From contig CALSCR010003356.1 in assembly GCA_943704495.1 (NCBI GenBank), positions 1-28,679 of the forward strand: DNA of 28,679 nt, given 5' to 3'. Numbering within the stretch: the stretch's first letter is position 1; every line of letters begins with the position of its first letter. Below, one piece after another: positions 1 to 10,693 of the stretch. The position numbers and the translations under genes were made by a program. The notes under the pieces were generated by a model. It saw only the letters and a list, made by a program, of their open reading frames with translations. It was not told where the DNA came from and did no database searches. This DNA comes from Pigoraptor chileana (Eukaryota > Opisthokonta > Filasterea).

Positions 1-48
1 GGGGGGGGGTAGTGCCCAGAACATCCGTCTCATGTGTTTTCCCCCCAG

Positions 49-438
49 AATCAGGACACATGTTGGATTCCGGTGCGATTGGGTGTCATTTTGGGAATTC
101 TTATCATAAGAAAGTAAATACCCCATGTACGTCCAACTAACCGTCTGTCACCACTTCGCAACAAAACACAACAAAACACACATACACACACACACATACA
201 CACACAGCTCCCCGAGTCGGTGCTGGCCGCAATGCTCAGTCGTGGCAATGCGACTGCGGCCGCCGCACTCAAGGCCCGCCAAGCAGCGGCGGCAGCGGCA
301 GCAGCTCAGGCAGCAGCCGCATCCGGGACAGCACCCATGTCCAGTGGTGCGGGTGTACAGGGAGGGAACAATGGCGGGGCAGGGTCCGTTGGGGGTCCGG
401 GTGCCATGGGACACATTCCCTTTGGTGTACAGAAATAG
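49..438 (+). CDS. C-terminal two exons of an unidentified protein (partial)
   Basis: Two exons read together: 49-113 (after a pyrimidine-rich ccccccag acceptor, ending at a gtaaat donor) and 208-438 (after cacacacag), stop TAG at 436-438. The first exon needs one base from an upstream exon outside the window. The phases join cleanly to give a peptide containing GCHFGNSYHKKLPESVLAAM, followed by an alanine-rich stretch of eight consecutive alanines and a Gly/Ser/Ala-rich tail ending IPFGVQK. I do not recognise the family. The start of the gene lies left of position 1. The mixed-composition first part looks like genuine protein; the Ala/Gly tail is low complexity and probably disordered. The window opens with a run of nine G, which may be a sequencing or assembly edge. 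Confidence 0.45.
114..207 (+). other. Intron with (CA)n tract against the 3' splice site
   Basis: A 94-base intron between the two exons of the partial gene. It starts gtaaat and ends in about 25 bases of CA-type repeat leading straight into the AG. There is no conventional pyrimidine tract before the acceptor. Confidence 0.45.
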
Positions 439-1357
439 TCACATTGGCGAGCGAGTGTGGGTGTGTGGATGTGGATGTGCGTGTGCGTGTGCGTGTTTTT
501 TTGCATTTTTGTGTCGTTAGATCATAGCTTTTTTTCCCTGTGTGATGTCTAGTCCTTTGTTGGTGTTTATGCGTTTGTGTTTGTCACTCGTTCTTTTGGC
601 GCTTGCGTGCGTGCGTGCGTGGTGTCGGTTTGCTGTTGCGCGTGTCTGCGTCGGCTGTTGCTGGCGCGGTTTCCATTGCTATCTTTTTGTTCTCGCTTTG
701 CTGTTTCACATTCTTTTTATTTTGGATGTTTTTGTTGTCTTTTATTGTCTTTGTTGTCTGTCCTCGTCTGTTTCTTGTGCCACAAGAGTACACAATTTTC
801 AGCTTTACAAATGTTTTGGTCGGCGTGCGTATCCAATGTAGCCGTTTCGAAATGCTCTTCCTTGCGTGTCATATGAGCAGACGGTGCCCAATCGATCGTC
901 AACTGCGCTTTCAGCTATAGTATAATTCTGCTGTCTCGGATCTAAAGCTGGACCCCTACTGACGTGTCTTACAGTTGGGTTGGACGGCGCAGGCCGCGTG
1001 GTAGAGTGAGTAAGCTCCGTGCTCGGTGGTCGCACCGGGGAAGCGCCGAGTTCTTTTCGGTCGGACCATGACATGAGCTAATGGCAGGCACAGTTGGTCT
1101 GAGACGACCGGTGGGACGTCGTTGCGACGGGCTTATGGTCAGGGTATTCGTGGAACATGACGTCATGGCCAGAATACTACAAATATGGTAAAAGTTGGCC
1201 TCAGGACGCCACAAATGGAGTAATGTCGATGGTTTGATTAGCTGATGCGATTTTGTATGGCTGTTGTATAGCATTTTCATTTATTAAACAGGCATTTCGT
1301 TTCACTCAGACACAACAAGAGTGAAGATTTTTTCCAGAGTGAAACCAGCTGTGCTCA

Positions 1358-1411
<54 letters not shown>

Positions 1412-1925
1412 GTGCCAGTGTGTATGCATCCGATCCCAAACGTCATGTCACTCGTCCACACTTTGCAGCTATGCGTGTGTGCGTGTGCATGTGTGTGTGT
1501 GTTCGTGTATGTGCGTATGCGTGTGCGTGTGCGTGTGTGTGTCTGTGCGTGTGTGTGCCAGGTTCAGTGCATTGAGACTGTGGCTGCGTTGCGTTTGTGT
1601 TGTGCAATCAGTCCATGTGCGTCATGTATGCATAGTTAACCAAGTAACGATACAAATTCGATGAAAAATATACATACCTATTGTTGTCTTTTTTTGTGTC
1701 ATTCGCATTAGCAACTTTATTGTTCTGTTGGATAACCGGTTCGGAGGTCAAAAACACACAGGAACAAAGTGCGTTGGGCTGATCCTAGCGGTTTTGTGTT
1801 GTGCACTCAGTTGGCCTGCAGTATTAAAGCAAACCCCATTTCGCGTATGTTCTGATTTTGTCCATCCACACTGACGCACATGTATATGGCCTCTGCATTT
1901 GCCCGAATGGCACTCCGTTTGCAGG
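439..1925. other. Intergenic region with T/G-rich simple sequence and (TG)n tracts
   Basis: No gene that I can support. 460-900 is T/G-rich with many short overlapping open frames in several phases, all Cys/Val/Leu-rich as expected from TG-type repeats. 1361-1408 is a pure (TG)n run and 1474-1558 a degenerate TG/CG tract. A 103-codon open frame on the minus strand at 969-1280 shows no family resemblance. The 3' UTR of the upstream gene and the promoter and 5' UTR of the E1 gene must lie here. An acceptor-like tttgcag ends at 1924, two bases before the E1 ATG, so a 5' UTR intron is possible. Confidence 0.6.
1361..1408. repeat. (TG)n microsatellite
   Basis: Almost uninterrupted TG dinucleotides, followed after a short unique stretch by a second degenerate TG/CG tract to about 1558. 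Confidence 0.95.
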
Positions 1926-4900
1926 ATGACGAGCATGGAGGTTGATGGGCCGTCGTCCGCTGGAAGCATCGATGAGGGACTCTACTCGCGACAGCTGTGC
2001 GTTGAGCCTTTGGTGTTGTTGTTGTCGCTGTGCTGCTGCATCTTTTTCCATCAAGCATACCACACGTGCTGTATATATGACAGCAGCATCCACTTGCTAA
2101 GTGTTCATTTTGTGTTTTTGTGGCGTGTGTGTTGTTTGCAATGCAGATATGTACTTGGACATGAGGCCATGAAAAAGATGAACGCATCGGACGTTCTTAT
2201 ATCCGGCATGGGTGGTCTTGGTGTTGAGATTGGTAAGTGTGAACCCGCTTTCAGCCAACATTGTGGATGGGAGTATGTATGTTAATCACCAATGAAGTGG
2301 ATTGCCACTCCTTTGTTGTTCGGGTGTGTGTTGTATATAAAGTCGCATACTCCCAGTTGTTTCATTGATAGCCAACCGCTGTGCTCTCACCCCATGTTGA
2401 CGCACAGCCAAGGATGTCGTTCTGGCGGGAGTCAAATCGGTGACCATTCACGACAATGCCATCACTCAGATCAAGGATCTTTCTTCCCAGGTGTGTCATT
2501 TGTGGGACAATTGCGGGTGTTACATTAGTGCGTGTGCTATTGCACACCAAAAGAATAATGCATCTTACACTCAACCAACGCCTTTTCTATACATACTTTG
2601 ACACTGCAATATACATAAATGCATCACTAGTTATAAGAACTGGAAACGCATTTATATGACATTTCTCCAATTGATGTGTTCCAGTTGAACAATACGTCTG
2701 ACGACATGTACAACTCTGATGTAACTTCCTGCACTGGTGGGCCGTGTGCACGGTGTGTCGTTGATGTGTGCAGTTTTTCCTGTCGGAGGCAGACATCGGC
2801 AAGAACCGCGCCTCGGCCACTCTCCCTCGCCTGGCTGAGCTGAACAGCTACGTCCCTGTGGCTGCACACACGGGCGCTCTCACCGACGACTTTTTGGCGC
2901 GCTTCAAAGTGGGTGCTTTGATCGCTTGTTTTCCCCGAGGCTTGTCGCTTAAGAATATCTGACAGTAATCCTCATTCTCTTCCTACCGTCCACATTGCCT
3001 ATCTCCTCTCTCTCAATCTCTCTCTCTTTTGTTCTTGAGGTTGGGAGTTATAGTCGATAGGCATGTGTCTCAAAGGATTCTTTGAGTGTGCCTGTGTTAG
3101 AATGATACTAAGGCAAATAATTGATCTCTCGATCTTCCTGATTACGCTCTCACTGTGCGGGTAACACTAATGTGTAATGTCTTGATATTCTTGTTTGTGC
3201 GACGATGATGTTGTCGTGTTTTTCGCGCAGGTCATTGTGCTCACTGATTCCACGCTGGAGGAGCAGCTGCGCGTAAATGCCTTTGCTCACCCTCGCAACA
3301 TTGCCCTCATTGTGGCGTCCACCCGCGGACTGTTTGGGTGAGTGGCGTGTCTCTTCGGGTAATGCGAAGTGTATGGCCGTGTGCGTGTGTGCGTGTGTGC
3401 GTGCGTGTATTGTTGTAATTGTACTGATGCGTCTGTGTGGGTGGTAGTTATTTTTGTGCCTGTTTTTTTGTAAGTGGTTTGATGTGCGTGTGTGTGTCGT
3501 AAGTGATTTGATGTGCGTGTGTGTGTTGTGAGTATGGCGTATCATGTGTGCTCCACGTGCGCGCGTACTGATATGATCTCTTGTGATGTGTGCAGACAAC
3601 TGTTTTGTGATTTTGGAAAGGAATTTGTTATTGCCGACACCGATGGAGAGCAACCAGCGACCGTCATGGTCGCTTCAGTCTCAAGCGTGAGTGAAACAGT
3701 TTATTTTTCACTCAGGCTTTTTGTTTTGTGAAACCATGATTGGCTGCATGGTTAGACGGATATACAGTTTTAGGAGGGGTTGGACTTGCTTGACTGACTT
3801 AAAAGGCTTTTGGAGCTCCCGGAGTGAATCCGAGATCTTGTGGACATTGAGCAGGTAGTTGTGTCGTTTTGTTTTGGTGTGAGAGAGTGTGAGTGCTTAT
3901 TTTGAGTCTCTCTCTCGCCCCAATTAGGAGCCGGAGGGAGTGGTCACGTGCCTTGAAGAGAGCCGCCACAATCTGTCGACGGGAGATTACGTCACATTCT
4001 GTGAAATTGACGGAATGCCGGCACTCAACAACGCCGCACCGCGCCCTGTCAAGGTTCTGGGTGGGTTGTGTGCATGTGTGTGTTCGTTCATCTGTGTGGT
4101 GTGTTTGTGCTCGCACGCTTTTGTGTGTGTCTTGTGTGGCTTTGGTCTGCACAAGCTGCATCTTTCCCATATCCTCACTGACACGTCTGCGTCACGTAAC
4201 TTTGCCTTACAGGACCCTTCACGTTCAGCATTGGCGATACCACTAGCCTTGGCACATATGTCCGGGGTGGCATTGCGACGCAGGTCAAGATGCCTAAGAC
4301 GGTCGATTTTGTGGGTGCCTGGGATTCCCATACTATTGCTCCGCGGGGTCCGCCTCGCGTTGTGCCCTTTTTTGTTTTCCCGCTTTCTCTCATTCATCTT
4401 GTGGAGCTCGTGGCATAGCATCTTAGACACGGACATGGATCGTGTTTCACAGATCAGTCTAACCGTTCCCTTTTCACCAATTTCGACAAACAAACCTAAT
4501 CACAAAAAAAAAACCACAATATCATAACACCCACTTGTTACAGAAACCGCTGGCGGAGTCGCTTGCATATCCCGAGTTTGTTGTGACGGACTTTGCCAAA
4601 TTTGACCATCCCAACCAACTTCACGTGGCGTTCCAAGCGCTCTACAAGTATGCCGCAAAGTACCAGTCACTCCCCCGTCCCTACAACGCGGTATGTACTG
4701 GGCGTTGTGCGGGTGCAGGTGCATGCTCTTCACCCTCCTCACTCTGTCTTTCCGAGTGCACTTGTGTTGTATGCTTCTGTTTTGATCATTTACAAAGGAA
4801 TGTCTCCTAGCCCCCCTGCAAATCATGACACTATTCATCCGCATATTTTCGACTCCATCTCTTTCTCTGTGTTTTTATTTCTTCTCGTGTTTTTTAATTT

Positions 4901-6716
4901 AATTTAATTTTTTCCGTATTGTGATGCGCAGGAGGACGCCCAGAAGTTCCTTGCAGAGGCGGATGCGGTCAACAAGGCATCCGCATCGCCGGTACGTCCA
5001 GCAACCATCTACATGCATGCACATTTGCTCTTGTTCTTGACATGAACTAGGTTGTGCCGATGGGGTACCGCATGTGCCCGTGTGTGCCCTTTGTGTCCTC
5101 ATGTGGCTCTCTCGCGGGGTTTGGTTACACGGCGTTCAGTCTTGCGATGTGCCTATATGTGAGAATTGGCACGTCCCTGCACACCTTGACCTTTCTTTCC
5201 ATGCCCTTGCGCATCGTGGTTATTCAGATTGAGCTTAATGCGAAGCTTCTCAGCCTGTTTGCATACAATGCAACCGGTGACATTGCCCCCATGTGCTCGA
5301 CGATCGGCTCCATTGCCGCCCAGGAAGTCATGAAGGTACTTGTCGGTTGTGTGTGTATGCGTGCGCACATGTGGAACACCTCTTTGTGCAATTGCAGACC
5401 TGCTTGTTCTGTGCGTGTGCATCGTTTTGCTTGGCTTGTGTATATGTGTGTGTGCTTCTACTTTTGCTGCGTTGTACCTAAGTGCTTATCGCCGTTTGCG
5501 TGCATGTGTGCTGCGTGCGTTGTCCTTCCTCTTCCAGGCGTGCTCTGGCAAATTCCACCCTGTCTTCCAGTGGCTGTACTTTGACAGCATTGAATCACTT
5601 CCCGAAACGGAACTCAACGAGGACCTCTGTCGCCCGGTGAGTTGTTGCACACTCACATATGGCATAGTGCTCCTGCTCTGTGTCTGTGTCCTGTGTCTGT
5701 GTGTATTCCCATGTCTGTTGCGCGCCCGTGTGTTTTAGTGTTTTTGATATATACCTTGATGTGGGTCGGTTGACGTTGACGTCTAATATAAGGTGTACTT
5801 TCAAGCTAACTCGCGTGTGGTAATTGTGTCGGTGTATTTCTTCGGTGTCCCCAAACGGTTGTTGCAGATTGGTTCTCGGTACGATGGACAAATTGCTGTG
5901 TTCGGTCGTAATGTGCAGCACCGCCTGGAAAACCTCAAATACTTTTTGGTGAGTTGTGTTGTTGGTGTTGTTTGTATCTCCATCTGTGGGAATGTGTTTG
6001 TGGTGTGTGTGTGTGTGTGTGGGCGCGCCTGTGTGCACACGTACCCGTGTGTGTTTCGATGTTTTCTGCGTGCGTCCTTTGCACCAGTAATTGCTGCATT
6101 ACGTATCGGCCCATGCCTGCTGTAAATGGTTCTGCTCACTCATTAGACGCAATCACTTTCATCCTGCTCTGCATCCCTGTAACACAACAACACAACACAA
6201 CCACACAACTACACAATCAAACAACACAGGTCGGCGCGGGTGCAATCGGTTGTGAGCTGCTGAAGAACTGGGCGCTTATGGGCATTTCTGCGGGTCCCAA
6301 TGGAATGATCTACGTGACGGACATGGACACAATTGAGAAGAGCAACCTCAACCGCCAATTTCTCTTTCGCCCGTGGGACGTTCAGAAGCTCAAGTCTGAA
6401 ACGGCTGCGGCGGCTGTCAAGGCCATGAACCCCTCGATCCACATTACTGCCCACCAGAACCGAGTGGGCCCGGAGACGGAGAGTGGGTTTTCCTTAAAAA
6501 CTGCTCGCATATGAAATTCATTCGTAAACTTATTTTTGTGTTGTTGTTTTTTCAATTTGTAGGAGAACATTTTGCTAATGCTGGAGATGCCCTGTGCCTT
6601 TTTGATTTCTGATACTTTGTCTTCTTGAGCGTTGCTGTTCGTATGTGTGTAGTTGCTCACGTTTGATCGCTTGGATAAACGCACAAAACAAACACCACAC
6701 AAACACCACACAAACA

Positions 6717-6789
<73 letters not shown>

Positions 6790-9700
6790 TGCACAGGCAT
6801 GTACAACGACGAGTTTTTCGAGTACCTGGACGGTGTTGCAAATGCTCTTGACAATGTTGAGGCGCGCAAGTACATGGACCGGCGCTGCGTCTACTACCGC
6901 AAGCCCCTGCTCGAGTCGGGGACGCTCGGCACCAAGGGCAATACACAGGTTGTTGTTCCGTTCCTCACCGAATCGTACTCGTCGTCCCAGGACCCCCCGG
7001 AGAAGTCCATCCCCATCTGCACCCTCAAGAACTTCCCCAACGCAATCTCGCATACACTCCAGGTTGGTTGTTTATATGGCTACTTGTTTTTACTTGGTTG
7101 TGTTTTTGTGTTTGTGTGGCTGATATGTAATTTTGCGTGTGTTGTGTGTGTTTGCATTGTATGTGGTGGTATGAGTTGTTTTTTCATTTGTGCATGTCAC
7201 TGCAATGTCACTGTCTCTCGAGTCCCGTAGTTTTGTTCTTGCGCTTTGTGGACCCGTTTTGTGTCATGCTGACTTTGTCTGGAAATGAACACCCCAAATT
7301 CAAACGTACAAAACGCATAAACAGTGGGCACGTGACCTTTTCGAGGGTCTGTTCAAGCAGAGCCCCGAAAACGTAAACCTGTATGCTGCCGGCGGAGACT
7401 ATGTTCCTCTGCTTCTCAAGCAACCGGCCTCGCAAGTGGTGTGTACTGTGTACTATCCTTTTGTCTCATGTTGTTGCCGGGTGCTAAGTCAAATCTGGGT
7501 ATTGCACTCGGCTGCTCGCTGCCAAACCCATCCCAACATTTAATGTATATGTTTTGCATGAATGTGCCCTTTCTGTCCGTCGCCGTTCATTGTCCTCACA
7601 GGTGGAGACACTCGACGCTGTCCGCGAGTATCTTGTCACCGCACGCCCCCACAGCTACGACGACTGCATTGCGTGGGCGCGCCTTCGCTTTGAGGACTAT
7701 TACAACAACAGCATTCGCCAGCTGTTGTTCAATTTCCCCGCGGACCAGGTCACCTCCACCGGCCAGCCGTTTTGGTCGGGTCCCAAGCGCTGCCCAAAGC
7801 CCCTCGCGTTTGACCCCGAGGATGTGAGTGTTTTTTTGTTTTTCTGTTTTGTTGTTTGTTTGTTGATTTATTCTTACTTTTGTCTCTAACTTTCTGCAAA
7901 GCGGTGTGAATCGATTTTTTGTGGGTTTCAAGTTTCATTAACTTGTTCACTCGTGCGAAACTCGTCATTTTTGCGGTGCACCTGCGACGAAGTGTATACT
8001 CACTTGCTTTTCCCCCTTAACTTTTGGACTACCTACAGGCCACTCACTTTGACTTTGTATTCGCTGGTGCGAATCTGCGGGCGTTCAACTACGGCATTCC
8101 GAGTGAGTGGCACTGCCAACGGAATGGCACTGTGTGTGCGGCCTGCATGGCCCCTCGACTTCATCTGGTGCACGTGGACACCTTGGATTACGATGCATGC
8201 ATACGCACAAGAGATGTATATGCATATAGCAACACGCCATATGAGTGAATTTATTCGTGTATTTGTCCCACTCTCACCTGCAGTCCCCGGTGACCGTGAA
8301 TACGTGAAGCGCTTGGCCAGTGCCATTGCCGTCCCTGAGTTCCGCCCCCGTGAGGGCGTCAAAATCCAGGTTAACGAGAACGAGCAGCCCTCGGCAAACA
8401 ACGATGGATCGAGGGGTGTGTATTAGCATGTTCTGTGGTTCTGTGTGTCTGTGTGTGCGCGTGCCTCTGTGTGTGTGTGTGTGTGTATGAGGGTTTGTGT
8501 AAGTGTATCTGTGTGTATGTGGCATGCTATATCTGTATGTGTACAATAATCTTGCGCATGTCCTCAAAATGTGCTTGCTACTTGCACTCACTCATCACCC
8601 GTCAGAGTCCGGTGACATTGAGGACCGCCTTAAGGAACTTCCGTCGGCAGAGAGCCTCAATGGCTTCAAACTCAGCCCCATTGAGTTTGAGAAGGTGTGT
8701 GTTGTGTCTAATTGTGTACGCGTGCCACTGTCATTCAAGTCTTTGGAAAATGATCTGCCTTGTGTGTGGTTTACTAAGTACTCTTGCGTGCCTCTCATGT
8801 CCTTGCTGACTGCATTATTACTCTCATCGCTTCTCTCGTGAATTATTTGCACGATTTCGTTTTTGTGTTTGTGTGTTTGTGTATCTTCTTCCTCGTCTTT
8901 CCTATTCACTCCAGGATGATGACACCAACTTCCACATGGATTTCATCACGGCCGCGTCCAACCTGCGTGCAAGCAACTACAGCATTGCGCCCGCCGACAG
9001 GCACCAGTCCAAGCTCATCGCGGGCAAGATCATTCCCGCCATTGCGACAACAACCTCTCTCGTTGTCGGTCTTGTCTGCCTTGAAATGTACAAGGTGTGT
9101 ATGCTTTGCCGTTGTGTCTCGTGCATGTTCTGGAAGCGTGGTAAGATATATCTGTATTGGTTTTTATTCACTGGACGCATGATGATAAGTAGGTGGGAGG
9201 GGGAATGTTTGTGTGGTATCGCTTTCTGTATGTTCTCGTGTCCGTCACGCCCCTGTTGTGCATAGCCCGCCATAATTGGACAACACGCTCACCATCTCCC
9301 CGTCTGTTGTTTTCTTGTTCTCCTTGTGCATGTGCGTGCGTGTCTGCGATGGCAGGTCATCCAAGGACACACGAAGATTGAGTCGTACAAGAATGGCTTT
9401 GTGAACCTCGCGCTTCCCTTTGTTAGCTTTTCAGAACCCATCGCCTCGCCCAAGCTCAAGTACAACGATGTGCAGTGGGGCCTCTGGGACCGCTTTGAAG
9501 TTCAGGGAGAGATGACGCTCGAAGGCTTCATCAACTACTTCAAGGTGTGTGTGTGTGTGCATGTAACACATAGATATGCGTGTGTCTGTGTCATGTCTGT
9601 GTTTGGCGTTTGCGTATATGTCATTATCGTCACAAAAGATGTGCCGATTGGCTTGTTGTCCTTTGCCCCCAATGATTCACACTGGGCTTTTGGTTATATT

Positions 9701-10226
9701 TATTATAATCGTCTGTCTGCTTTGGTGCAGGAGGTGCACAACCTTGAAGTGACGATGCTGTCTTGCGGCGTAAGCATGCTGTACTCGTTCTTCATGCCCA
9801 AGAACAAGCTCAAGGAGAGGCTGATAATGCCGTGGGTTTCTCACACGACATGCACCTGTCGTACTGTGTCTGCACGCACACATTCACACACACACACAAC
9901 CGCGCTTGTTTGTTTGGCGTGGGGATTGACATCGACAGGGATGCTTCCCGTCACCGTCACGTGCTGATTGTTGCACCAAATCCCGTCACGCCTCATCCAC
10001 GCCCCATCCCGGTGGTCCCCATCTCACAACATATGCGCACACACAATGACCCCATCTCACAACTCATACACGCACACAATGGACCCACAGTATGTCGCAG
10101 CTGGTGGAGACGGTCAGCAAGAAGCAGGTCCCTGCATGGACGCGCGCCCTTGTCCTTGAGGTATGCTGCAACGACACGGAGGGCGAAGATGTCGAAGTCC
10201 CGTACGTCCGCTATCTCCTTCGCTAG
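1926..10226 (+). CDS. UBA1: Ubiquitin-activating enzyme E1
   Basis: Activates ubiquitin by ATP-dependent adenylation, then thioester formation, and passes it to E2 enzymes; cytosol and nucleus. Exons: 1926-1996, 2147-2232, 2408-2490, 2774-2908, 3231-3337, 3596-3686, 3928-4060, 4213-4310, 4544-4690, 4932-4991, 5228-5335, 5538-5636, 5868-5948, 6230-6482, 6797-7062, 7325-7438, 7602-7823, 8039-8102, 8284-8415, 8606-8694, 8915-9094, 9356-9544, 9731-9831, 10091-10226. All borders are GT-AG, phases agree, and they sum to 1014 residues, the usual E1 length. The inactive adenylation half begins [18 protein letters not shown] with GMGGLG at 44-49. The active half has GAGAIG at 435-440 and [17 protein letters not shown] at 464-480. 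The catalytic cysteine is C592 in [12 protein letters not shown]. The C-terminal ubiquitin-fold domain ends [14 protein letters not shown] 1926 is the first in-frame Met; Met at 1935 is an alternative. No essential motif is missing. Closely resembles animal UBA1. Confidence 0.97.
6718..6786. repeat. (CA)n microsatellite in E1 intron 14
   Basis: About 69 bases of pure CA ending only some ten bases before the acceptor of the exon starting at 6797, which carries the catalytic cysteine. The unit just upstream (6693-6717) is a CACAAACAC repeat. Confidence 0.97.
8416..8605 (+). other. E1 intron 19 with donor-proximal TG tract
   Basis: Starts gtgtgt and carries TG-rich sequence through about 8520. 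The 3' end is C/A-rich (actcactcatcacccgtcag). One of several introns in which TG sequence lies early and CA/C sequence lies next to the acceptor. Confidence 0.85.
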
Positions 10227-10693
10227 ATTACGTGACGTGTTGCTGTTTCTGGATTGTTGTCTATGATGCGCTCTTCTTCACTGATTCCCGTCCATTACCA
10301 CGTGAGTAATGAGCGTGCAATTCTCTGAACTTCGCCGAAAACTTAAAAATGAAGGCATAAATGTGAAAGCGTGTTTTCCAATTCATTCAGCTAAAAGCAA
10401 CTATACCTGACGTGTTGTCCAACGGAATATCATCGCATGTGACGCGAGGCCAACAAAAATATTTTCAGTCCAAGCACGTATACACTTAGTGGAAATATTT
10501 TATAAAAAATTCATTATCGACACAGGAGTTGCAAAGTGATCATGAGAGCGAGACCGTTGCGATGGGCTGCTCAGACCACAGGACGGCGCAACCGACGCAC
10601 ACAGTCACATCCCACTGCCACAGACACAGACACAGACACAGACACAGACAGACAAAGACACAGACATAGCAGCGCATACCAATCGCCTGAGCC
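10227..10693. other. Convergent spacer between the E1 and VPS9 genes
   Basis: Holds both 3' UTRs. No consensus AATAAA in the right place for either gene; A/T-rich sequence at 10440-10510 (ttttataaaaaattc) may serve in 3' end formation. A short hexanucleotide array, (CAGACA)n, lies at about 10617-10657. No other gene seen. Confidence 0.6.
10617..10657. repeat. (CAGACA)n short tandem array
   Basis: Roughly six units of cacaga/cagaca with one degenerate unit, just downstream of the VPS9 gene stop codon on the minus strand. Confidence 0.85.

Noticed and set aside
542-920. Three overlapping open frames of about 100 codons, hydrophobic and Cys-rich
   Set aside because: They occupy all three forward frames of a T/G-rich simple stretch, with no family resemblance; chance openness of the repeat explains them.
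969-1280. 103-codon minus-strand frame upstream of E1
   Set aside because: No recognisable motif and no clear splice partners; kept only as a note within the intergenic entry.
1321-1664. Open frames made of Cys-Val repeats
   Set aside because: Direct translation of (TG)n microsatellite; not protein coding.
6562-6630. Possible extra exon in E1 intron 14 after ttgtag
   Set aside because: Including it breaks the conserved junction between VGPETE and MYNDEFF; skipping it restores phase and the expected E1 sequence.
6382-7053. 223-codon minus-strand frame
   Set aside because: Antisense of the E1 exons joined through the (CA)n tract; the + strand carries the conserved enzyme.
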